Shown here piece by piece: positions 24,484 to 33,231 of a stretch of DNA of 36,406 nucleotides. Each line of letters begins with the position of its first letter. Position 1 is the first letter of the stretch. The stretch is taken from contig JAUZPJ010000003.1 in the NCBI GenBank assembly GCA_030706025.1, forward strand, positions 1-36,406, written 5' to 3'. This DNA comes from Bacillota bacterium (lineage in GTDB: Bacteria; Bacillota; Desulfitobacteriia; Desulfitobacteriales; Desulfitobacteriaceae). The position numbers and the translations under genes are program-made. The notes under the pieces are model-generated. The model was not told where the DNA came from and ran no database searches. It saw only the letters and a list, made by a program, of their open reading frames with translations.

Positions 24484-24899
24484 TATTTGCCCAATCTTCC
24501 TTTATTCCGTTGTATTTTGCAGAAGAAGAGGCGGATCTTTGGCAAGCGTTGCAACGAATAGAACCTGAAAAGAGAAGTTCCTTTATAAAAGGAATTTTGC
24601 GACAGGTGCTGATTAATGAAAATAACCCTCCTCCTCAAGACATGTTATCGGAGGATACTAGGGAATCTAGTGCATACCACCAAGAGGAAACTATCATCAA
24701 GTCACCCGATGAAGTTCCTGAAGATGATCAACAAGAGTTTGAACAGTTTTCCTTGGAATCGTTATTTACAGAAGTTCTCGTACCGGAATCGGACATGGAT
24801 TACCCCCTGCCTTCTAAAGGGTACGATTACATGATGAAGCACATTATTGGAACAGAAGAAGATGAAGAGGTTCTAAAGATTTTGCAAGGGAGTCCATAA
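24480..24899 (+). CDS. ParR-like small partner of the actin homologue
   Basis: A 139-residue acidic protein. Residues 10-47 (LYFAEEEADLWQALQRI, then RSSFIKGILRQVL) fit a ribbon-helix-helix DNA-binding domain of the kind found in ParR and similar plasmid partition adaptors: a short strand, then two helices with the RSxFIK pattern. The rest is Glu/Asp-rich and likely disordered, as expected of a tail that touches the actin filament. It overlaps the ParM-like stop as ATGA. No centromere-like iteron array was seen upstream, so the DNA site is unknown. The ParR assignment is structural inference. Confidence 0.55.
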   Translation: MIFAQSSFIPLYFAEEEADLWQALQRIEPEKRSSFIKGILRQVLINENNPPPQDMLSEDTRESSAYHQEETIIKSPDEVPEDDQQEFEQFSLESLFTEVLVPESDMDYPLPSKGYDYMMKHIIGTEEDEEVLKILQGSP

Positions 24900-24913
24900 A
24901 GGGGGAAAGAATC

Positions 24914-26260
24914 ATAAACGGTCTGCTCTGGAGTCTAATAAAGGTTTTAATTGCTTTTGTATTAGTCGGAATTAACGGTGTTTTCGTAGCAGCCGAATTT
25001 TCGTTGGTTAAGGTGCGCAAAACTCGGTTGGCGGAATTGGCGGAGAATGGATCTAAGAGAGCACAAATTACCCTTGATGTTACTTCAAAACTCGATGCCT
25101 ATCTTTCGGCCTGCCAACTGGGGATTACCTTGGCCTCCCTGGGTTTAGGCTGGCTCGGTGAACCAGCAATTGCGTCATTAATTGAACCCTTATTTGTGAA
25201 TTTCGCTGGTTGGAGCACGATATATACGGAAACTATTGCGATTACGATAGCGTTTTTACTCATTTCGTTCTCTCATATTGTGCTTGGGGAGCTTGTTCCC
25301 AAATCATTGGCCATTCAAAAGGCTGAAGGTATTGCCCTAGGTACGGCTGGCTTTTTAAAAAATTTCTATTGGGTATTCTACCCCGTGATTTATGCTCTTA
25401 ATAGTGTCGCTAACTTAGTGTTGCGTATTTGGAAAGTTGAACCAGCTAATGAAGCTGATTTAGCGCATAGCGAAGAAGAACTCCGTATGTTGGTTGATGC
25501 CAGCCAAAGACACGGTTATCTTGATAAAATGGAAGGCAAGTTGTTGGACAATGTGTTTGAGTTTTCAGATCGGATTGCGAGCGAAGTAATGATACCCCGT
25601 CAAGATATGGTGTGTATCTTCATTCAGGATTCGTTTGAAGAAGTACTCGAAATAATCAAGAAATACGGGCATACTCGTTATCTTCTGTGTGATGATGATA
25701 AGGACCATGTTCTAGGATTAGTACATATGAGAGACATCTTCCGCTTACGGGAACAAGATAAGAAGGATATTATTCAAATTAAGCGAGATATTCTCGCGGT
25801 TCCTGAGGGAATGCCCATCTCCCATCTTGTGCAAAAGATGCGTAGTCAAAGAACGCATTTGGCAGTGGTCGTGGATGAATTCGGAGGATCGGCTGGGCTT
25901 GTCACGATCGAGGATATGCTGGAGGAATTAGTCGGTGAAATCTACGATGAATTTGAATCGGAACAACCAGACATTGAAAAATTGGCAGAAAATGAATACA
26001 TTCTAAACGGAAGGGTTTTAATGGAGGAGGTTTCTGAGTTATTACAAATTCAACTTGAGGAAGAAACGGTTTCAACAATTGGAGGATACGTTTTTTCTCG
26101 GTTAGGCCGTAAACCTGTTAAAGGGGATACCGTTTTTTTTGATGGTTTCTACTTTGAAGTAAAAGAGGTCATCGGATTTAGAATCACTAAAGTTAGGGTT
26201 ATGAGAAAACCACAAGAACCCAAAACCGATAAAGTCACTGATGTGAATGAAGCGGTTTGA
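24914..26260 (+). CDS. CorC/HlyC (CNNM-like) membrane protein, non-standard start
   Basis: A 448-residue protein of the hemolysin C/CorB group linked to Mg2+/Co2+ transport or resistance. The N-terminal DUF21 domain has three or four membrane segments, beginning IKVLIAFVLVGINGVFVAAE. A pair of CBS domains follows (MIPRQDMVCIF to about residue 310), and the C-terminal CorC_HlyC domain ends the protein. No ATG, GTG or TTG exists in this frame from the last upstream stop (24863) until TTG 25004, which would cut off the first membrane helix. The best start is ATA at 24914, eight bases after GGGGG (24901-24905); ATC 24911 is also possible. Co-transcribed with the ParM/ParR-like pair. Confidence 0.75.
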   Translation: MNGLLWSLIKVLIAFVLVGINGVFVAAEFSLVKVRKTRLAELAENGSKRAQITLDVTSKLDAYLSACQLGITLASLGLGWLGEPAIASLIEPLFVNFAGWSTIYTETIAITIAFLLISFSHIVLGELVPKSLAIQKAEGIALGTAGFLKNFYWVFYPVIYALNSVANLVLRIWKVEPANEADLAHSEEELRMLVDASQRHGYLDKMEGKLLDNVFEFSDRIASEVMIPRQDMVCIFIQDSFEEVLEIIKKYGHTRYLLCDDDKDHVLGLVHMRDIFRLREQDKKDIIQIKRDILAVPEGMPISHLVQKMRSQRTHLAVVVDEFGGSAGLVTIEDMLEELVGEIYDEFESEQPDIEKLAENEYILNGRVLMEEVSELLQIQLEEETVSTIGGYVFSRLGRKPVKGDTVFFDGFYFEVKEVIGFRITKVRVMRKPQEPKTDKVTDVNEAV

Positions 26261-26281
26261 TTAATTTAATTTGGCTGAGCT

Positions 26282-26318
26282 AGAAATGGCCTGTAAGGAT
26301 TACTTGCAGGCCATTTCT
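26282..26318 (+). terminator. Hairpin after the CorC-like gene
   Basis: A 16-pair stem with one wobble (26282-26297 with 26303-26318) and a five-base loop. The T-run is poor, so termination may be partial. Confidence 0.6.
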
Positions 26319-26463
26319 TAATGCTATGTCGTCAAAGTACATCGACGAGTAATATGCAAGCAATTCCCCATAGTTTTCGGTATTTTCGGAAGGAATTAGC
26401 AGTGCATATGAAGAAATTTCTAATCACCTAGATAAATACATAAATAAAGGAGGGATTAAATCA

Positions 26464-27570
26464 ATGGATAATATTCAATACGACCCTCAACAAGTTTTGA
26501 ACGGATTTACTGAAGATAGCCTAAAAGAATTAGCAAAACGACTAAAACGGAAAATTAATCTGCCAAAAAACGATATCATTGAAGAAATTCTATCCCCACA
26601 CAAGGGAAAAGCAGAGGACAAAGTTAAGATATGGCAAGAAATCAATCGACTGTTGAGAAAAGAATTAGAAACACTCACAGAGGAAACATATCTCAAGTTT
26701 TCAGCTGGAGATGTTTCATCAATAGAACAATATAAAATTGGATACATGTTTACATTAAGTACTAACCCAGAAATAAGAACAAGAGGGGAAGAATTATATT
26801 GTCAGGCCGAAGAAAACAAAGAACTAGAGCAAGAAGAAATTTTACCAGTTATGTCAGGAAGAGTAGCGGTGATTGTAGATGAGGTGGATAAGGATGTGGC
26901 TGAAGTTGCCCTGGCAGAAGAAAGGATCGAGGTACAGAATGAAGAGGAGTTATTAGACGTTCAGGAAACGGAACAACTACAAAAGCGGGTCAAAACTCTA
27001 GAAAATAAGCTCAGAAAGGCCAATTTGGAAACTATCAGAACCAAGGCACAATTAGAAAAGGTTAAAAATGAGTTAGCAGCTATAAAAGCCCGATGGGTTA
27101 AAGAAAAAGAAGAAGCTGGAAAATATCGCAACATACTGAGAGATCTTGAAGAGGAACGGATTGAAAAAGAAACAGAACTAGAAATCCTTAAACAAAAATT
27201 AGAACAAACAAAAACTATAAATCAATCTAAAACTAAGGAACAATTACAACGGAAGGAGCCCCAAAAACCTAAGGACACGGTATGTGGGGATATCGATCTC
27301 GCATCATTTCAGGGGCGAAAAGCTTTAATTTTTGCAGAGCGTGATAAGGAGATAGAAATCAGACTTAGTTCATTAGGGATCATATCCATTTGGGCTATGG
27401 AAATTGATTGGAACCGTCCTCGACGAAGAATGTCTACTTGTGAAATAGTCTTATATAAAAAGAACGAAAAAATAACAACTAAACTTAATGAGATTCGTGA
27501 GGTAGCAGGGTACTGGAATATTCCGTGCTGTGAACTTTTGGACATCAGTGGGGGGAATTTCCATGATTAG
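26464..27570 (+). CDS. Coiled-coil protein of the McrBC-like cassette
   Basis: A 368-residue acidic protein. The first 45 residues (TEDSLKELAKRLKRKINLP) look like a small helical SAP-like domain. A long coiled coil occupies about residues 168-260 (EQLQKRVKTLENKLRKANLE and onward). The last 85 residues form an alternating strand-helix domain, GRKALIFAERDKEIEIRLSS through CEIVLYKKNEK to NIPCCELLDISGG, that recalls DUF2325, a Rossmann-like module, but the match is weak. It overlaps the McrB-like gene by eight bases, so it is translationally coupled to it. Likely a specificity or sensor subunit of the same system; function unknown. Confidence 0.65.
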   Translation: MDNIQYDPQQVLNGFTEDSLKELAKRLKRKINLPKNDIIEEILSPHKGKAEDKVKIWQEINRLLRKELETLTEETYLKFSAGDVSSIEQYKIGYMFTLSTNPEIRTRGEELYCQAEENKELEQEEILPVMSGRVAVIVDEVDKDVAEVALAEERIEVQNEEELLDVQETEQLQKRVKTLENKLRKANLETIRTKAQLEKVKNELAAIKARWVKEKEEAGKYRNILRDLEEERIEKETELEILKQKLEQTKTINQSKTKEQLQRKEPQKPKDTVCGDIDLASFQGRKALIFAERDKEIEIRLSSLGIISIWAMEIDWNRPRRRMSTCEIVLYKKNEKITTKLNEIREVAGYWNIPCCELLDISGGNFHD

Positions 27571-29623
27571 AGACAGTAGAATTTGGAATTCTGTTATTAT
27601 TGGAAAACCGATAATAGAAAGTATTGATGTGGATATTAACTCTCAGTCTTTACGAATACAAGTAGATATGATTTCCATTTTACCGGATAGCATGCATAAG
27701 GCTTTAGACGGAAGACGGCAAATCACGATTTGGGGTAAGGATTTAATGCTGGCAGGGTTTCCAGACGAGCTTGTGACAACCTCTCATTTTCGCCAGTTCG
27801 AGATTAACGAGAGCCGAAAATCAAGAACAAGGGAGTTTTTTAAAAATAGACTCCTTTCTTTTACGGTTGAAGCCGTTAAGAAAGATACCCTCCGTGTATA
27901 TTTTAATGGTAAAAATGTGTCTTTTCATGATACACCGATTACATTCAATCCGTATACTTCACAGTTTACACCGATACCCATCATTGCCAAAGATGTGCCG
28001 GCGGAGCGCGTCCAAAGGATCCTATATGAGAAATTACCTACGATTGATTTTCTATCGTATCAATATCCGGAAGATCCCCCTTTAATCCTCGGGTACAGGG
28101 ATCATTTTTTTGGCTGTAAATCGGGTTGGCTGGGAGAACTGAGGCAACACTGGCGCATTTATTGCCCAGAAGGAGAAGATATTGCTTGTGTCCCTGATGA
28201 AACGCCTGTATCACAAATTTTGCAACGAGGAAATTTAGCCTTCTTACTGGATGAAGATTTAAATGAGATTAGCAATCGATTGTTATTGGCTGAGCCCTTG
28301 CCGGCTCATCAATTTATCGAGCATTTCAGTACAAAATTAGGGCATTATTCTGCGCTTGAATCTAAGTTAAATGGGTTAGTGGTGCCCAACTTGGATGAAA
28401 AAGAAACAATTCTTTCTAAGGGGAAAGCCGAGGCCAGCGATTTTGCGGCTCAGGAAGTTGTCGATTACGGTGAGCAAACGTTTATAAATGATTTGAATCA
28501 GGTAGCCTTAGCTAATCAGCTTGTTTATAATATGGAAGATCTCGTAAATTTTCATATCGCGATTAAAACTGGCGCATTAGTCGTTTTAGCAGGAATGTCC
28601 GGGGTGGGTAAATCTCAGCTTGTCATCAGCTATGCTCGTGCCTTAGGCCTCTCAGGAGTTGACGAAGCCGGTGAAGAACGAAAACAGTTTTTATTTATAC
28701 CTGTTCGTCCGCGTTGGAATGACGATGCCGACTTAATTGGTTTTTATGACGCAGTGCACAAAATATATCGCCCGGCGGAGACAGGGCTTGTTGATTTGCT
28801 CATTGAAGCGGCAAAAGAGGATAACCAAGACAAACTCTACCTCATTTGTTTTGATGAGATGAATTTGGCTCGTGTTGAACATTATTTCAGTCAGTTTCTG
28901 AGCATTTTAGAACTATCTGAAGATCGTTACTTAACCTTATACAGCGAGAAACTCGCACCTGAGGTCTACAATCGGCACGAGTATCCCCCTCGAGTTCCTA
29001 TTGGAAATAATGTGTTTTTTGTTGGCACAGTAAACATCGATGAATCGTCGTTTCAATTTAGTGATAAGGTCCTGGACCGTGCCAATGTTATAAATCTCAA
29101 AATCTATGATTCCTTAAAAGCTTGGAAGTTTGCCTTCGAAGAAAAGGCAGCCCAAAAACCTTCTGACGAACATGCTCAACTATCGCCTGTCCCTGGCAAA
29201 GTGTTTGCATCATGGTGCAATAATTCATCGACTGAGCTCGGATTGACGGATGTTGAAATTGATTTTCTAGATGAATTGAACTTAGCTTTGCGGAAAATTG
29301 ATAAAGACCGGGTCGTGGGGTATCGGATTATTCGCCAAATCGGTTTGTATCTAAAAAACATTCCCTGCAAAGTAAAAGGAAAGCGATTTCTCGATCGAGG
29401 AAAGGCCTTCGATTTACAGCTTGTGCAGAGGATAATAACCAAATTTAAAGGTCCAGAATGTGATTTGGTACAGCTCTTTGGTAAATATTCGGACCATGAA
29501 CAGACCACAAGCACTATGTTAAGGCTATTTGATAAGTATCACTCAGTCTCAATGTTCACATATTCTCGCAATGTCTGCCATAAAAAAGCAAAGGAACTAT
29601 TGGATCATGGTTATGTATCCTAA
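27563..29623 (+). CDS. McrB-like AAA+ NTPase
   Basis: A 686-residue motor protein. The AAA+ module is in the C-terminal half: Walker A GMSGVGKS (344-351), Walker B LICFDEMN (427-434), the McrB-type signature GTVNIDES (488-495) where classical McrB has MNTADRS, and the arginine finger in DKVLDRAN (501-508). The first 300 residues are a strand-rich extension with no domain I recognise, in the place where McrB proteins carry their DNA-recognition domain. ATG 27563 follows GGGGGGA and overlaps the preceding gene. It overlaps the nuclease gene downstream by 17 bases. Probably translocates nucleic acid for the nuclease partner. Confidence 0.82.
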   Translation: MIRDSRIWNSVIIGKPIIESIDVDINSQSLRIQVDMISILPDSMHKALDGRRQITIWGKDLMLAGFPDELVTTSHFRQFEINESRKSRTREFFKNRLLSFTVEAVKKDTLRVYFNGKNVSFHDTPITFNPYTSQFTPIPIIAKDVPAERVQRILYEKLPTIDFLSYQYPEDPPLILGYRDHFFGCKSGWLGELRQHWRIYCPEGEDIACVPDETPVSQILQRGNLAFLLDEDLNEISNRLLLAEPLPAHQFIEHFSTKLGHYSALESKLNGLVVPNLDEKETILSKGKAEASDFAAQEVVDYGEQTFINDLNQVALANQLVYNMEDLVNFHIAIKTGALVVLAGMSGVGKSQLVISYARALGLSGVDEAGEERKQFLFIPVRPRWNDDADLIGFYDAVHKIYRPAETGLVDLLIEAAKEDNQDKLYLICFDEMNLARVEHYFSQFLSILELSEDRYLTLYSEKLAPEVYNRHEYPPRVPIGNNVFFVGTVNIDESSFQFSDKVLDRANVINLKIYDSLKAWKFAFEEKAAQKPSDEHAQLSPVPGKVFASWCNNSSTELGLTDVEIDFLDELNLALRKIDKDRVVGYRIIRQIGLYLKNIPCKVKGKRFLDRGKAFDLQLVQRIITKFKGPECDLVQLFGKYSDHEQTTSTMLRLFDKYHSVSMFTYSRNVCHKKAKELLDHGYVS

Positions 29624-31394
29624 GGATGAGAAAATCTCAGAACAGAGATTCTCTATCGTATTTTACGTTGGACGCCATGAGGTTCCTCGTTCAGTTACCC
29701 AATACTGCCTTATTGAAGTTTTTGAACGGGAAAACTTATCAGTTTCGTTTAGTTCTAACACAGACAATCTGTACTTATATATTGACGGTTTGGACGGCAA
29801 TGATTCATCTAACCTCCACCTTGACGGGGAAGGAATTCCGTGTTTGGCGCCAGGAACGCAGCAATTTCCTATCTATAGTGATGTTAATGAGGACTATCCG
29901 TTGATTCCCGGAGACTATCTGATTTTTGTTAAAGGTAAACAGGAAGTTTCAACCTTACTAGAAGCTACACTAAGGGTCCGACCTAACAATATTACAGAAG
30001 ATGAACTTAATGTGATGCGTAACGAGCTTAACGAAATGGTGCAAGGGCTTGCCTATGACCAAACACGAGTAGGCCTGGGGCATAAACTGATTGGTGAGAA
30101 AGGTCTTCTCCCGCCTATCGTGTTGGTTGAATACGTGCTACTGACTCACATTGTTGAGGAGCTAGGAATAACTCTCGAAGATTTGACCCGTCGTCCAGAC
30201 CAATATATTAAGCGACATTATCGAGAAGTACGAGCCAACTTCAAGAGCAAGCAGGATGATAAGTCTTATCGATGGTTGCTCTCAGTTCAAGGGCAGAGGG
30301 CTAATTCAGCGGTTAATAGCCTTATGCAACCGAACGTTATCCTTGGGGCTGTCGATCACCTATCGTATGATACGCCTGAAAATCGAATGGTTCTGAGTTT
30401 CTGTCACGATGTTTTATCACAATTGGAGTTTGTTTTAAAGGCAATTAGAGGTACGCTTAATGAAGAACAAAGGGCTATTGAAACAAGAACTCCTTATATT
30501 TTACTTCAGAAATCAACAAATAACGAAGTGCGGGCTCTAAAGGCGAAAATAGCAAAACTAGAATCTATGGAGAAGAAAATACAAAAAGGGATTTTCCTTG
30601 TGCGAAAATACATGGAACATCCTGTTTTATATGGACTTAAACCGTTGAATTCCTGTAATCGCCTTTCGCTTAAAATTCAAAGGGATTGGCGTTATAAGAA
30701 GGTTTTCACATGGTGGAAACAGCTTCAAACGCGAGACTTTCAAATACCTGAGAGCCATCTGATTAGAGTGCAATGGAAGCGTACGGATGTATTGTATGAA
30801 TATTGGTGTTACATTAAAACCATTATAGCGTTGGAGCAAGTTGGGTATATCCCCATTTCCGGTTGGATTTTCGATCGGTCATATCAACCCAGCCAAGAAT
30901 TTCTCTACCCAGTTCTTCAAGAAGGCACATTCGTGGAAATGGTAAAGGATTCAATCCGTCTTTACGTCTTTTACAATGAAAAAATGCCACGAGCCAAGCG
31001 AGGTGCACTTAATAACAAACGCCTTCTTTATATGGAAGGTACTAATTATAAGCCGGATATTAGAATTGATATCTTTCGAAGATATGAATATTTTGGTTCG
31101 ATTATTATCGAGGCCAAATACCGTAAACGCTTAAATATTTGGAATCAGGATAGGGTAGAAGAGGAGAACCGTCCCAAAAACATGAACACACTCCAAAATT
31201 ATGCTAATTCTCTAAAGCATATTGGCGACTCTTCTGGCGTATCTAAAGCCCTTAAAGTGATAGCCCTTCACCCCAGTAATGGAACAGAGATCGACGACAT
31301 TGAAGACACGAATGTTTGCCTTATACAACTCAAACCGAATGAGCACGTACTGCACTATATGGAGTATTTGAAGGGCTTAATTGAGGGCAAATAA
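29607..31394 (+). CDS. DUF2357/PD-(D/E)XK nuclease, McrC-like partner
   Basis: A 595-residue protein with a DUF2357-type N-terminal and central region (strand-rich start, then helical segments including a coiled coil near residues 312-330) and a C-terminal PD-(D/E)XK nuclease: Pro483-Asp484 in YKPDIRIDIF and Glu502-Ala-Lys504 in SIIIEAKYR, with a further conserved run of basic residues after. It is the expected cutting subunit for the McrB-like motor. Start ATG 29607 lies inside the end of the previous gene (17-base overlap); ATG 29613 is an alternative. Its stop is two bases from that of the convergent NlpC/P60 gene. Confidence 0.8.
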   Translation: MVMYPKDEKISEQRFSIVFYVGRHEVPRSVTQYCLIEVFERENLSVSFSSNTDNLYLYIDGLDGNDSSNLHLDGEGIPCLAPGTQQFPIYSDVNEDYPLIPGDYLIFVKGKQEVSTLLEATLRVRPNNITEDELNVMRNELNEMVQGLAYDQTRVGLGHKLIGEKGLLPPIVLVEYVLLTHIVEELGITLEDLTRRPDQYIKRHYREVRANFKSKQDDKSYRWLLSVQGQRANSAVNSLMQPNVILGAVDHLSYDTPENRMVLSFCHDVLSQLEFVLKAIRGTLNEEQRAIETRTPYILLQKSTNNEVRALKAKIAKLESMEKKIQKGIFLVRKYMEHPVLYGLKPLNSCNRLSLKIQRDWRYKKVFTWWKQLQTRDFQIPESHLIRVQWKRTDVLYEYWCYIKTIIALEQVGYIPISGWIFDRSYQPSQEFLYPVLQEGTFVEMVKDSIRLYVFYNEKMPRAKRGALNNKRLLYMEGTNYKPDIRIDIFRRYEYFGSIIIEAKYRKRLNIWNQDRVEEENRPKNMNTLQNYANSLKHIGDSSGVSKALKVIALHPSNGTEIDDIEDTNVCLIQLKPNEHVLHYMEYLKGLIEGK

Positions 31395-31396
31395 AG

Positions 31397-32593
31397 TTAT
31401 TGGGCGATCACGCGCCTTGCGCCATAATACCTTGTAGACCAATACTCACTATTTATATTTGCGTAAGAAACACCACTATTTGAACAGTTAATCATGATAC
31501 CATTACCTATATATATACCTACGTGAGATGGGCCTGCCTGATATGTTGAGAAAAAAACCAAATCTCCCGCCTGTAATTTATCTTTCGAAACGTCTTGTCC
31601 TTCGTTATATTGATCCCATGTTACCCTATTAAGTTTGATCCCAAAGTGTCCATAGACATATTGTACATAGCTTGAACAATCAAATTGTGGGAAAGTTCCT
31701 CCCCAAGTGTAAGGTACTCCAAGAAACGTTGATGCAAAGGATAGTATCTGACTTACCTGCCCATTAAATTTAACAAGCGTGTTCAATGTTCCCTGGGATT
31801 TATCGGATAAAAGCTGAGAGGCTAGTAATTGCTGGTAATTCGCTTGTGTAGCAAGTTGAGCTTGTAATTGTTCCGCTGCCATTAAGCGTTCAGATTCAGT
31901 TTGCTGGCCTCGGCTTTGTGTTTGCATGTTTAGCAATGAATCATTCGTTGTAAATTTTAAAACTTCATTCTGTTTAGCCAGGGCTACATTAAGACCGTCT
32001 AAAAGTTGTTGCTTAGCCTTTACTTCGTCTGTTAGTTTATTTGTTTCAGCGAGTTCCAAGCTGCGCTTTGATTTGAGCAAATCAGAATTTGCAGCTATCT
32101 TGGCTTTAAGATCTTGATAATTTCTGTGAATTGTATCAACATAGCTATATCTATTTATCAAGTCATCAAAACTTGTCGAACTCACCAACCAACTAACATA
32201 TGTTAGGAAGGGAGTATCCCCGTCGGTATATAAATTTTTGACATAGTTTCCTAGGTTTGAAATGTATCTTTTCTGCTCGTCTGCTAATCTTTGTTGCTCC
32301 GAATCTAAATCGGCTATGGCTTTCTTGTGCTGTTCTATGACTAGGTTGTCCTGATCAATAGCGCTTTTTAATACATCGATTGATTCTTGGATCGATTGCG
32401 TCTGAGTCGCTGCTGTGGCTTCAAGTAGGAGCAGTAATTTGGCCTGATCCTGAAGAGAAATCGATTCGTTCTCCAAAGTACCAAGGTTATCATTAGGAGT
32501 AACCGCATAAACAGATTTTATAGGTGTGGAACAACATATTAAAGTTAGTACTAATAAGTACATATACAATCGGCGAACTATAAATATTTTCAA
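31397..32593 (-). CDS. Secreted NlpC/P60 peptidoglycan hydrolase
   Basis: A 398-residue exported cell-wall enzyme. A signal peptide (hydrophobic LYMYLLVLTLICC, cleavage after about SVYA) is followed by a long coiled coil (about 45-250) of the PcsB/CwlO/RipA kind that keeps such enzymes inactive until recruited. The C-terminal NlpC/P60 domain has catalytic Cys306 (FDCSSYVQYVYG), His357 (SHVGIYIG) and Asn369 as the polar third residue (GIMINCSN). It cleaves peptide stems of peptidoglycan. The start is TTG 32593, 11 bases after AAAGGAG. A perfect palindrome lies 52 bases upstream. Confidence 0.88.
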   Translation of the reverse strand: MKIFIVRRLYMYLLVLTLICCSTPIKSVYAVTPNDNLGTLENESISLQDQAKLLLLLEATAATQTQSIQESIDVLKSAIDQDNLVIEQHKKAIADLDSEQQRLADEQKRYISNLGNYVKNLYTDGDTPFLTYVSWLVSSTSFDDLINRYSYVDTIHRNYQDLKAKIAANSDLLKSKRSLELAETNKLTDEVKAKQQLLDGLNVALAKQNEVLKFTTNDSLLNMQTQSRGQQTESERLMAAEQLQAQLATQANYQQLLASQLLSDKSQGTLNTLVKFNGQVSQILSFASTFLGVPYTWGGTFPQFDCSSYVQYVYGHFGIKLNRVTWDQYNEGQDVSKDKLQAGDLVFFSTYQAGPSHVGIYIGNGIMINCSNSGVSYANINSEYWSTRYYGARRVIAQ

Positions 32594-32644
32594 ATTTATG
32601 ATTCTCCTTTACTCATTTTAGCAAGCCAAAAAATTTCCCCCTGC

Positions 32645-32659
32645 TTGTTAGACTAACAA
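32645..32659. promoter_or_regulatory. Perfect 15-base palindrome upstream of the NlpC/P60 gene
   Basis: TTGTTAG, one base, CTAACAA. It has the size and place of an operator for the minus-strand NlpC/P60 gene. Its half-sites TGTTAG/CTAACA also occur in the TetR operator at 12237-12256, though with different spacing. Confidence 0.45.
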
Positions 32660-32826
32660 AGACTTATAGGAGATTCAATGGAACTATTTACTAATCGGAT
32701 ATTTTTTATGACGTTAGATTTACGAAATCCTTGTTAGAGTAAGGGCTTGTCCGATTGCGTCAAAGCACAAATTAATAATTTCATCATAAACTATCCTGAT
32801 AAAAAACTACGAGGGGTCGATCTAAA

Positions 32827-33144
32827 ATGGTATCTTATCAGCAAAATCCCATAGATCATAACCATGGTAGCTCAACTCATACATCTTGTGTTCATGGGCA
32901 TACTCACCAGTGTTTAGATATTACGGGTCCTGCAATCCCAACTTCTGATGGCAACCATGTCCACCATTCGGAAAGTTGGGTCATGCATGAGCAAGGACAC
33001 TCTCACTACTATAAATCTGTATCCGGTCCAGCTCTACATTTACCAAACGGATGGCATGTGCACGATTGGAACTTTTATACGACAGTGGATGCTGGTCATC
33101 GCCACCACGTCATGGGCCCAGATATGCCTGCTCAAGGAACTTGA
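32827..33144 (+). CDS. YmaF-like histidine-rich protein
   Basis: A 105-residue soluble protein with about 19% His. The unit HxH-(6-8)-[TS]GPA-(8)-HxH occurs twice (HGHTHQCLDITGPAIP and GHSHYYKSVSGPALHLP) and ends with a half unit GHRHHVMGPDMP. I recognise this as the YmaF family first seen in Bacillus, whose function is not established. The regularly spaced His pairs suggest metal binding or storage. GAGGGG ten bases upstream of ATG is the likely ribosome binding site. A single-gene unit with its own terminator. Confidence 0.75.
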   Translation: MVSYQQNPIDHNHGSSTHTSCVHGHTHQCLDITGPAIPTSDGNHVHHSESWVMHEQGHSHYYKSVSGPALHLPNGWHVHDWNFYTTVDAGHRHHVMGPDMPAQGT

Positions 33145-33194
33145 AATAACACAACCACCTTGTCGAAAATTAATTGAAATGCTGATAAAACGTT

Positions 33195-33231
33195 AAGCGT
33201 GGCTTGGTCATCACTAACCAAGCCACGTTTT
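33195..33231 (+). terminator. Terminator after the YmaF-like gene
   Basis: An 11-bp G-C-rich stem (33198-33208 with 33217-33227), extended by weak pairs, then TTTTATTT. Confidence 0.85.

Noticed and set aside
31397-32593. Asn in place of the third catalytic His of NlpC/P60 as an inactivating change
   Set aside because: The third polar residue varies among His, Asn and Gln in active members of the family.
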